From NCBI GenBank assembly GCA_019307165.1, contig JAFDKD010000225.1:1-5848 (forward strand): a DNA stretch of 5,848 nt. The letters run 5' to 3'. The position numbers and the translations under genes were made by a program. The notes under the pieces were generated by a model. It ran no database searches and was not told the origin of the DNA. It saw only the letters and a program-made list of their open reading frames with translations. Shown in pieces: positions 1-5,848 of this stretch; the stretch's first letter is position 1; every line of letters begins with the position of its first letter. Origin of the DNA: Deltaproteobacteria bacterium (GTDB lineage: Bacteria > Desulfobacterota > DSM-4660 > Desulfatiglandales > Desulfatiglandaceae).

Positions 1-78
1 GGACAACCGACTGAGAGCGCACCCCAATGTTTGGTAAAGGGGTAATCTTACGCAGTCAGCAAGGCCAATGGTCGTCCT
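1..78. other. Non-coding tail downstream of recD, weakly structured
   Basis: No gene is supported on either strand here. Several short complementary segments could fold together: 1-8 with 70-77 (7 of 8 pairs), 9-13 with 53-57, and 21-25 with 39-43. CCAA (24-27) and TTGG (31-34) form a competing small hairpin. The nesting is compatible with a branched RNA, but each stem is only 5 to 8 pairs. It lacks the T-loop and conserved positions of a tRNA, and I match it to no known RNA family. Confidence 0.25.
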
Positions 79-102
79 GTGAAATCAAAAAATCGATTTC
101 AC
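79..102. repeat. Perfect 8-bp inverted repeat downstream of recD
   Basis: GTGAAATC (79-86) and GATTTCAC (95-102) are perfect inverted copies around an 8-base A-rich loop. The structure lies about 50 bases past the recD stop and is the clearest hairpin in the 3' tail. The stem is AT-rich, and no T-run follows it on the minus strand, so it is weak as a Rho-independent terminator for recB-recD. On the plus strand a T5 run follows 13 bases later, too far for a classical terminator. It could instead stabilise the 3' end of the transcript or be a protein-binding palindrome. Confidence 0.55.
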
Positions 103-138
103 GGTAATGGAGAAGTTTTTCTTGACATCACTTTTCAT
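85..138 (-). CDS. Possible 17-residue small ORF just after recD (doubtful)
   Basis: An ATG at 138 begins 15 bases after the recD stop and is preceded by AGAGGG at a 5-base spacing, a better Shine-Dalgarno than either recB or recD has. The frame encodes MKSDVKKNFSITVKSIF and ends in TGA inside the 79-102 hairpin. The peptide is short, basic and unlike anything I recognise. Chance is a likely explanation, since short frames are common. It could be a small peptide, a remnant, or nothing. Confidence 0.12.
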   Translation of the reverse strand: MKSDVKKNFSITVKSIF

Positions 139-153
139 GTGTGCCCTCTGCCC

Positions 154-2007
154 TCAGACCTCCGGTCCCCACAACGCTTCCCCAAGCCCCGACGTTCGCT
201 TGGTTCGACGTCGGACCGCCTCCACAAAAACGGGCTCACTGCCCCAGACCTCCACCCTGTTCCTCGCCCGGGTGATGCCCGTATACACGAGTTCTCTGGT
301 CAGAACAGGACTGTGCGTATCGGGGAGCAGCAAAAGGGCGTGGTAGAATTCCGAGCCCTGGCTCTTGTGAACGGTCATGGCATAGGCCGTGTCATGCGGG
401 GGGAGGGCGGCGGGCAGGAACTTGCGCAGCGTTTGATCGGGTGAGACGAAAAAGGCCCTGAGCGCACCTTCGGTCCCCGGGTCCTTCCATACGATCCCCA
501 CGTCCCCGTTGAACAGGCCCCTGGCGTAGTCGTTTGCGTTGATCAGAACGGGGCGCCCGTGGTAGTAGGCTCCCTCAGTCCCGATGAGACTTTCCGCCCC
601 CAGCAGTTTTTCCACCAGGTTATTGATTTTTTCCAGGCCGTAGGGGCCTTTTCTGAGGGCGCAAAGGACCCGGAATCGGGAGAGTCGGGAAAGGGCATCT
701 ACCGGGTCGTCGGCGCGGATGACCGGGGCGAAGTGTTCAAGCGCGAGGTCCTTGAGCGATGTTTTCAGGGCCTTCGCCGGAGGGAGTGATCGCCACCCGA
801 TGTCGCCCCGTTTGCCCTTCTGAAGAATGTGAAACGCTTCTTTCCCGTCTCCCCGATTTACGGCCCGGCTCAGCGCGCCGATCCCGCTATCCGTACCGAA
901 GCGGTAGCTCCTCGAAAGCTGCACCAGGCAGTCCGGCATGCCGGGCCCCGTGTCGTCATCCCGGGCAGCGGGGATTGTTTCACAGGCGTTCTCGCCATAG
1001 CGGGCACGAAATTCGTTCGAAAAAACGGGTATCCTTTCAGAAGGGCATATGTCCGCCAGCACGGCCCCGGCCTGGACGGACGCCAGCTGGTCCCGGTCTC
1101 CCAGGAGGACCAGCCGTCCATCCCGGGGCAGGGCGTCCACCAGTTTGGCCATCAAGGCCAGATCCACCATGGAGGCCTCGTCAATGACCACAAGTCCCGC
1201 GGACACGGGGTTGTCGGCATTGTGGCGGAAGGAGGGCGACCCGGTGATGCTGCCCAGCAGGCGGTGGATGGTGCCTGCCTGGGGAACGAGCGCCTCTCCA
1301 AGCCGAAAGTCTCGGGGGACCGGGCCCATGCCGCTCATAACCGCTTCCCGGAGCCGTGCAGCCGCCTTTCCGGTGGGAGCGGCCAGGGCCACGGACATTT
1401 TTCGGTCCCGGCACAGGTGGGCGTACAGACATAGAATTTTTGAAATGACCGTGCTCTTGCCCGTTCCCGGACCGCCCGATATGACGCACAGCCGCTTGGT
1501 GACGGCCGTATAAACGGCGACCTTCTGCCAGTCCGTTTCTCCTTCGGTAGATGGGGCGAACAACGCGGCCAATCCTTTCTTGAGCAGGTCATCGTCCCGG
1601 CCCGGGGCGTCATCCCCCGCCATAGCGGTCAGGGCGCGGGCCAGCCGGTCCTCGTATTGCCAGTATCGGTAGAGGTAGAGCCGGCCCCTGCGATCCAGGA
1701 TCAGCGGCCGATAGGCGCCGGGTTTTCCGACCACATCCGTACGCTCGAGAAACCGCAGCCATCGGTCCAATGGTGGACACACAAAAGAAACGGCCGGATC
1801 CCCGGTTTCCGCGAGGGGCCTGTCGGCCATGTCTTGGAGGTTCAGACAGACATGCCCCCCGGAGGTGGCCCGGCTCGCCAGGGCCGCGGAAAAATAGAGT
1901 TCCGGAGATTTGTTTTCCGACAAACGGATCATGAGATCGGCGAAGGCCAGGTCGATCTCGGAGAACAGTCCGCTGTCCGGGAGATGTTGAATCGTATTTT
2001 CGGCCAT
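154..2007 (-). CDS. recD: RecBCD enzyme subunit RecD (5'-3' helicase)
   Basis: This 617-residue protein (E. coli RecD is 608) is the SF1B 5'-3' helicase of RecBCD. In the known enzyme it drives unwinding on the 5'-ended strand and is required for full nuclease activity and its switching at Chi. The N-terminal region (about 1-110), with GHVCLNL near 51-57, matches the RecD domain that contacts RecBC. Motor motifs follow: Walker A GGPGTGKST (178-186, K184), APTGKAAARL (210-219), Walker B VIDEASM (274-280), LLGDRDQLASVQAGAVL (301-317), SYRFGTDSGIG (367-377), INANDYARGLFNGDVG (489-504), TVHKSQGSEF (545-554) and VYTGITRARNRVEVWG (574-589). The ATG at 2007 is preferred. An in-frame GTG at 2091 would add 28 residues encoded by repeat DNA, with no resemblance to RecD. 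No good Shine-Dalgarno precedes 2007; the upstream bases are AT-rich (AATTAAATAAA). It very probably shares a transcript with recB. Shorter RecD2-like proteins are excluded by the strong RecD-type motif match and the partner gene. Confidence 0.96.
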   Translation of the reverse strand: MAENTIQHLPDSGLFSEIDLAFADLMIRLSENKSPELYFSAALASRATSGGHVCLNLQDMADRPLAETGDPAVSFVCPPLDRWLRFLERTDVVGKPGAYRPLILDRRGRLYLYRYWQYEDRLARALTAMAGDDAPGRDDDLLKKGLAALFAPSTEGETDWQKVAVYTAVTKRLCVISGGPGTGKSTVISKILCLYAHLCRDRKMSVALAAPTGKAAARLREAVMSGMGPVPRDFRLGEALVPQAGTIHRLLGSITGSPSFRHNADNPVSAGLVVIDEASMVDLALMAKLVDALPRDGRLVLLGDRDQLASVQAGAVLADICPSERIPVFSNEFRARYGENACETIPAARDDDTGPGMPDCLVQLSRSYRFGTDSGIGALSRAVNRGDGKEAFHILQKGKRGDIGWRSLPPAKALKTSLKDLALEHFAPVIRADDPVDALSRLSRFRVLCALRKGPYGLEKINNLVEKLLGAESLIGTEGAYYHGRPVLINANDYARGLFNGDVGIVWKDPGTEGALRAFFVSPDQTLRKFLPAALPPHDTAYAMTVHKSQGSEFYHALLLLPDTHSPVLTRELVYTGITRARNRVEVWGSEPVFVEAVRRRTKRTSGLGEALWGPEV

Positions 2008-2022
2008 TTTATTTAATTGATT

Positions 2023-2150
2023 ACCACAGAATTCACCACAGAGAGCCTGATGCGGCGTAGCCGCAACCAATAAAGCATCACCACAGAGCACACAGAGATC
2101 ACAGAGAATGGCATGAAATTCGAGTAGGTTAACGCTGTGCTTTCTGTGGT
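2023..2150. repeat. Intergenic ACCACAGAG repeat element between recB and recD
   Basis: This element fills most of the 150-base recB-recD gap. ACCACAGA-type units occur at 2023-2030 and 2035-2043. A run of three adjacent 9-mers sharing CACAGAG lies at 2080-2106 (ACCACAGAG, CACACAGAG, ATCACAGAG). An inverted copy, TCTGTGGT, lies at 2143-2150. Positions 2080-2087 pair perfectly with 2143-2150, and 2091-2095 pair with 2135-2139, so transcripts could form an imperfect long hairpin. The 9-base unit equals three codons, which keeps frames open by chance. Similar repeats are, from memory, scattered through intergenic DNA of several bacterial groups, including Desulfobacterota. I know of no established function. 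The repeat itself is seen directly; the family link is recollection. Confidence 0.75.
2051..2065. repeat. Small perfect hairpin TGCGGC-GTA-GCCGCA
   Basis: This is a 6-base-pair perfect GC-rich inverted repeat with a 3-base loop, inside the repeat element between recB and recD and about 45 bases upstream of the recD start. An overlapping alternative pairing, TGATGC (2048-2053) with GCATCA (2075-2080), would compete with it. There is no T-run next to it on the minus strand, so it is not an obvious intrinsic terminator. It may be part of the dispersed repeat rather than a dedicated regulatory element. Confidence 0.6.
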
Positions 2151-2157
2151 GGTTTCT

Positions 2158-5100
2158 TTACCCATTTTTCCAAGGCTCCACCAGCTCCCGTCTCAAGCGG
2201 TCGATCAATTCCGCCCTCGGCCGGTCCCGATAAATCCCGTAATCGGGCCCCATGCCCGGTTCCACGCCCCGCATGAATACGTAAAAGACACCCCCGAAGT
2301 GCCTTTTGTAGTCGTAACCGGCCAGCCGCCGTTTCAGGTACAGGTCCAGGGCCAGGGAATAGAGCAGATACTGGAGCGCATAGCCGTGGGCGTCCATGGC
2401 CGAATTCATCGAAGCCTGATCGTAGTCCTCGGGTCCGTCTCCCAGGTGATTGGATTTCCAGTCCACCAGGTAGTAACGCCCCTGCCAATGAAAGACCAGA
2501 TCCATGAATCCTTTCATGAACCCTTCGGCCGGTGCGAAGTCCAGGCGTTCCAGGGTCGTCGGCAGTCCTGTCGGGAGAAGGCGCCCCGGCAGGTCTCGAA
2601 AAATTTGTTTCAACCTGCCCCGAGAGAGACGATTCAGAGGGAATGTGAATTCCAGTTCCACAAGCCGGTCCGTCCAGGGAATCCCTGAGAGCGTCAGGTT
2701 TGTATCGGCGGGGTCCAGGGGGGCTTGTACGACGTTTTGGATCATCTGCAGCACGGCGCCCTTCCAATCGCGGTCGAAACCGTAATTGGCCAGTTTTTTT
2801 TCAACAAGGTCCGCCGCCGCGTCGTCCCCGGCGACAGTAAAATCCAGGTGCTCCATGATGTCGTGCATGAAGTTTCCGGGCCGCGCCCCTTTGGGAAAGT
2901 CATGGATGCTGCGCGCCGCCTTCGGGGTTTCCCCGGGTGCGGCAGACCCGCCGGTCTCCTCATCCCGGTACGAGGCCCCATCGTGGTCGGGGAGTTCGTC
3001 GACGTCGTGAATGCCGGAGACGAGCGACGAGAAACTCGATATTTTCCAGTCCCGCCCGATGCGGCCTTTAAAGGGCCTGCATTCGAGGGAAATGGTCTTT
3101 TCAGCCCGCGGCGGGGCTTTGGGCCCGTCTTCCAGGGGGATTTGCCGAACCTTGACCGCAGTGCCTGCGGGCGCCAGGGTCTCTCTGACTTCCTGCGCCA
3201 CGTCCCGGTCCGTGAGGGCCTTGAACCAGTGTGCCGTGTCATCGACGACCGCCTGCCGGTCCTTCAGTTCGGATTTGTGAAAAACATACGCCGGGGCCGA
3301 GGTCTCCGCCCCCCGGATGCGGCCCCAGACCATATAGCATCGGCACCGGGCGCGGGTCAGGGCCACATAGAGGAGACGCAGGTTTTCGGCCAGGTATTCC
3401 TTTTCGGTGGCCCGAATATGGTCCGGGAGATCGTCGGAACCCATGTCCAGTGTGAGACGCAGCCGATCGCTGTCGTCGTGAAACAGCACGGCCCCACCCT
3501 TTTTGATCCGGGAACCATGCCAGGAAAACGGGCAGAAGGTCACCGGGTACTCCAGCCCCTTGCTCTTGTGTACGGTGATGACCCTGACGGCCTTCTCGTC
3601 GCTGTCGAGGCGAAGCAGGTGTTCTTCCACGCGCAGGGCGTCGGGACGTCGCTGCGCGGCAAGCCATTTCATCAACTCCGCCACGCCCAAATTCCGCTCG
3701 ACGGCCGTTTGCTGAAGGACCTCCGACAGATGAAGGAGGTTGGTGCAACGCCGCTCCCCGTCCGGAAATGCCATCAGCCGAGGGAGGACCTCTTCGGTGG
3801 ACGCGAAGTCCATGAACATTCGGATAAAGCCCCTCCCGACCCAGGCATCGCGATAGTTTCCGAATTTTTCGATCCACCCCTCCCATGCCCCGGGATCGTC
3901 CTGCATGGACTCCATGGCGTCCCCCGTCACCCCCATGATGTCGGTGGACAGGGCCGCCCGCAGGGCGCGGTCATCGTCGGGACCTGCCACGGCAAGCAGG
4001 AGCCTTTCCATCTCCATGGCCTCCCGGGTTTGGAAGAGATCTCCCGTGCCGTGTATGACGCTCGGGATGCCGGCGGCCGAAAGCGCTTCCCGGATCATCC
4101 GGGCCTCTTTGTTGGTTCGGACCAGAACGGCCATGTCCGCCTCCCTGAGTGGCCGGTCCCCCAACATGGCCCGGTTACGGGCGGCCAGGGCGAGGAGTCG
4201 GGAAATTTCGTTTGCCACGGCGGAAGATATGATTTTTCGGGCTGGCTCGGCGGCGATGGCCGACGCTGAATTCGTAAGCGTTTCCGCGTTCATCAGCCAG
4301 AGTTCCAGAGGGGGAGCGATGCGGCCATCGAGTTTCAGGCGAGGGGAGGCTTTCCCGGGCGCCGGTTTTGCGGGGTGGAAGGGGATGTCCGAAAAGACAA
4401 ACGGATTCTCCCGCCCGCTGAAAACGGCATTGACCGCGGAAATGTAATCCGCGCTGGACCGCCAGTTTTCCCTGAGCGTGTATCTTGCCGATACTTCTTT
4501 TGCGGCGGTCATGTAGGCAAAGATATCGGCCCCTCGAAAACTGTAGATGGCCTGCTTGGGGTCTCCGATGAAAAACATGGGGCGACCCCGCGAACCGAAG
4601 GTTTCCTTGAAAATGGCATACTGCACGGGGTCCGTGTCCTGAAACTCGTCGATAAGGGCCGCCCTGAACTGCCGGGTGACTGCCGTGGAAAGGACCTTCC
4701 CTCGCACATCGGACAGGGCCCGACGAAAGTTGAGCAGGAGGTCGTCGAATGTCTGGATGTTCTGAAATGCGCTCCGTTTTTGAAACTCCGATTCCGCATA
4801 TGCCATAAAATCGGCGATCAGCCGCATGCGCACCGCGTTGAAGGCATGGACGAGTCGATCCCGTGCCCGGGCGTGCCGCTCGCAGATGTTAAAGAAATCG
4901 TGTTGGGGAAGGGATTTTCCCTTCTTGATCGATTCGGACAAAGAACCGACCGTGAATTTTTCGAACCCGTTGAACAGGGCGGGGTCCCCGCCGCCGGAGG
5001 CCGCATAACGGGCCATGCCCGCGACCCAGGCCGGTACGTTCCCCTTGCCATAGCGTTTCCTGTTCAACGAATCGTGTTCAAGGAGGATGTGCGCCACCTC

Positions 5101-5796
5101 GTCCTTAGCCTCGGGCCAGGCTGTTGCCACATCGCGAAATGTGCCCTCGAATTCCGCTTCCAGAGGGTCCGTTTCCGGCGGATCGATCCGGGGAATGACT
5201 TTCAGGTCGGGCAGGGCGATGCGGTTGGGGAGGCTCAGGGCGAGCTTGTCGGGCGTCAATCCATTGGCCAGACCGTATTCGACAAACAGGGGAGAAGCCG
5301 TATACAGGTGAAGGCGCCAGAAGTCCTCCGCGATTTCCCGCTTCAGATCGTCCTGGGCGGTGACCAGTTCCGTATCGAAAAGCCCGCCGCTTTCAAAGGC
5401 GTTTTCATGGAGGACCCGGCGGCAAAAGCCGTGAATGGTTGAGATCGCGGCCTGATCGAATGCCCGAAGGGCTTCCTTCAGGCGCCTCAGTGCCTGTTTC
5501 GGCCTTTTCTCTTTGGCCGCCAGGCCGTCCAGAAACGGGTCGTCCGAGCCGTTATTCATGAAGGCATTTATGGCGGAATTGAGGTTGTCCCGAATACGCT
5601 GCTTCAGTTCCTCGGTGGCCGCCTCCGTAAAGGTGACCACCAGGATCTGATCCACCGTCAGGCCGCTCTCGATAATCAGCCTCAGAAACAGGGCCGTCAC
5701 CGTGTAGGTTTTCCCCGTGCCGGCGCCGGCCTCGATGAGGTTGGTCCCCCTCAGGGGACTGTTCAGGAGATCGAATGTCTTGGGGTCAGTCGTCAT
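2158..5796 (-). CDS. recB: RecBCD enzyme subunit RecB (3'-5' helicase and nuclease)
   Basis: This 1212-residue protein (E. coli RecB is 1180) is the motor and nuclease subunit of RecBCD, a cytoplasmic enzyme that unwinds and resects double-strand DNA ends and loads RecA. SF1A (UvrD-like) helicase motifs are seen in order: Walker A EAGAGTGKT (22-30), motif Ia VVTFTEAATEEL (53-64), STIHGF (119-124), Walker B LIDEFQDTDP (381-390), GDPKQAIYSFRGAD (411-424), LRENWRSS (441-448), TVHKSKGLEYP (741-751) and LLYVALTRAR (808-817). A charged linker (about 930-970) leads to the RecB nuclease domain, with H978, D1099, D1112, K1114 and the QYLLY motif at 1142. The D-13-D-2-K spacing equals that of E. coli D1067/D1080/K1082. 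The ATG at 5796 is chosen because it puts the Walker lysine at residue 29, as in E. coli. No Shine-Dalgarno is visible; a T18 tract sits there instead. The TAA stop is followed by 150 bases of repeat DNA before recD. The identity is secure. RecC lies outside the window, so Chi recognition cannot be judged. Confidence 0.97.
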   Translation of the reverse strand: MTTDPKTFDLLNSPLRGTNLIEAGAGTGKTYTVTALFLRLIIESGLTVDQILVVTFTEAATEELKQRIRDNLNSAINAFMNNGSDDPFLDGLAAKEKRPKQALRRLKEALRAFDQAAISTIHGFCRRVLHENAFESGGLFDTELVTAQDDLKREIAEDFWRLHLYTASPLFVEYGLANGLTPDKLALSLPNRIALPDLKVIPRIDPPETDPLEAEFEGTFRDVATAWPEAKDEVAHILLEHDSLNRKRYGKGNVPAWVAGMARYAASGGGDPALFNGFEKFTVGSLSESIKKGKSLPQHDFFNICERHARARDRLVHAFNAVRMRLIADFMAYAESEFQKRSAFQNIQTFDDLLLNFRRALSDVRGKVLSTAVTRQFRAALIDEFQDTDPVQYAIFKETFGSRGRPMFFIGDPKQAIYSFRGADIFAYMTAAKEVSARYTLRENWRSSADYISAVNAVFSGRENPFVFSDIPFHPAKPAPGKASPRLKLDGRIAPPLELWLMNAETLTNSASAIAAEPARKIISSAVANEISRLLALAARNRAMLGDRPLREADMAVLVRTNKEARMIREALSAAGIPSVIHGTGDLFQTREAMEMERLLLAVAGPDDDRALRAALSTDIMGVTGDAMESMQDDPGAWEGWIEKFGNYRDAWVGRGFIRMFMDFASTEEVLPRLMAFPDGERRCTNLLHLSEVLQQTAVERNLGVAELMKWLAAQRRPDALRVEEHLLRLDSDEKAVRVITVHKSKGLEYPVTFCPFSWHGSRIKKGGAVLFHDDSDRLRLTLDMGSDDLPDHIRATEKEYLAENLRLLYVALTRARCRCYMVWGRIRGAETSAPAYVFHKSELKDRQAVVDDTAHWFKALTDRDVAQEVRETLAPAGTAVKVRQIPLEDGPKAPPRAEKTISLECRPFKGRIGRDWKISSFSSLVSGIHDVDELPDHDGASYRDEETGGSAAPGETPKAARSIHDFPKGARPGNFMHDIMEHLDFTVAGDDAAADLVEKKLANYGFDRDWKGAVLQMIQNVVQAPLDPADTNLTLSGIPWTDRLVELEFTFPLNRLSRGRLKQIFRDLPGRLLPTGLPTTLERLDFAPAEGFMKGFMDLVFHWQGRYYLVDWKSNHLGDGPEDYDQASMNSAMDAHGYALQYLLYSLALDLYLKRRLAGYDYKRHFGGVFYVFMRGVEPGMGPDYGIYRDRPRAELIDRLRRELVEPWKNG

Positions 5797-5797
5797 T

Positions 5798-5815
5798 AAA
5801 AAAAAAAAAAAAAAA
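5798..5815. repeat. 18-base homopolymer (A on plus, T on the coding strand) at the recB start
   Basis: Eighteen uninterrupted A residues on the plus strand read as T18 on the recB strand, ending one base before the recB ATG. The tract occupies the place where a Shine-Dalgarno would be expected, and none is seen nearby. It could be the U-tract of a terminator for an upstream gene whose stem lies partly outside the window, a slippage-prone tract affecting recB expression, or a length-uncertain assembly region. The sequence alone does not decide between these. Confidence 0.7.
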
Positions 5816-5820
5816 TTAGA

Positions 5821-5848
5821 AACCGCCCGTTCGCTGCGCTCACTTGAT
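5821..5848. other. Upstream flank with a GC-rich repeat-like sequence, cut by the window edge
   Basis: These bases read ATCAAGTGAGCGCAGCGAAC on the recB strand, then GGGCGGTT. The GAGCGCAGCGAAC type of sequence resembles intergenic repeat or terminator-associated DNA seen in other proteobacterial genomes, which is recollection rather than a search result. The recB frame happens to stay open through this stretch to the edge, but with no ATG, GTG or TTG in frame and no RecB-like residues, so it is not treated as coding. The end of an upstream gene such as recC cannot be recognised here. Confidence 0.3.

Noticed and set aside
1..77. tRNA-like fold, with an acceptor-like 1-8/70-77 pairing
   Set aside because: The length and outer stem suggested a tRNA, but there is no T-loop consensus, no standard D or anticodon arm, and the inner stems are at the wrong positions.
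79..120. Rho-independent terminator for recB-recD at the 79-102 hairpin
   Set aside because: The stem is AT-rich and no T-run follows it in the minus-strand direction. The T5 run lies on the plus strand, 13 bases away.
122..127. TTGACA match as a plus-strand promoter -35 box
   Set aside because: There is no -10-like hexamer at suitable spacing, and the sequence downstream is the 3' end of recD on the other strand, with no plus-strand gene.
2008..2091. N-terminal extension of recD starting at an in-frame GTG at 2091
   Set aside because: The extra 28 residues are translated from the CACAGAG repeat DNA (LCGD and LCGE repeats) and do not resemble RecD. The ATG at 2007 gives a normal-length family N-terminus.
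2725..4269. Long 514-codon plus-strand frame, antisense to recB
   Set aside because: It lies wholly within recB on the opposite strand and reads as Gly/Pro/Arg/Val-rich sequence without recognisable motifs. It is a shadow produced by GC-rich codon usage.
4375..5442. Long 355-codon plus-strand frame, antisense to recB
   Set aside because: This is also a GC-rich shadow of the conserved recB helicase region, with no domain of its own.
5797..5848. In-frame extension of recB upstream to the window edge
   Set aside because: The frame is open but contains a run of Phe codons from the T18 tract and no start codon. The ATG at 5796 places the Walker lysine at residue 29, as in E. coli RecB.

Overview
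The window holds two large genes, both on the minus strand: recB (5796 down to 2158) followed by recD (2007 down to 154). They encode two of the three subunits of the RecBCD (exonuclease V) helicase-nuclease, which processes double-strand DNA breaks for homologous recombination and degrades linear foreign DNA. Both genes look intact and carry complete motif sets. recC, the third subunit gene, is not in the window. If the common recC-recB-recD order applies, it lies beyond position 5848.

Layout, in transcription order: a 52-base upstream flank (5797-5848) with an 18-base homopolymer directly before the recB start; recB; a 150-base gap (2008-2157) filled with short CACAGAG-type repeats and small inverted repeats; recD; then a 153-base tail (1-153) with one clean hairpin and other weakly structured sequence but no convincing gene. 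About 95% of the window is coding, and no stretch over 300 bases lacks a gene.

The DNA is GC-rich by eye, and both proteins resemble the classical proteobacterial RecB and RecD rather than the AddAB type. The intergenic 9-base-period CACAGAG repeats and the GCGCTGCGCTCAC-like sequence at the edge are of a kind I associate with Desulfobacterota (former Deltaproteobacteria) genomes. That taxonomic guess is from memory and tentative.

Functionally, RecB is the 3'-5' motor and the only nuclease, and RecD is the 5'-3' motor on the opposite strand. RecD also controls nuclease activity and the response to Chi. I see no undescribed biological system here. The noteworthy points are regulatory: repeat DNA separates recB from recD, which often overlap in other bacteria, and a long poly-T tract occupies the recB ribosome-binding region.
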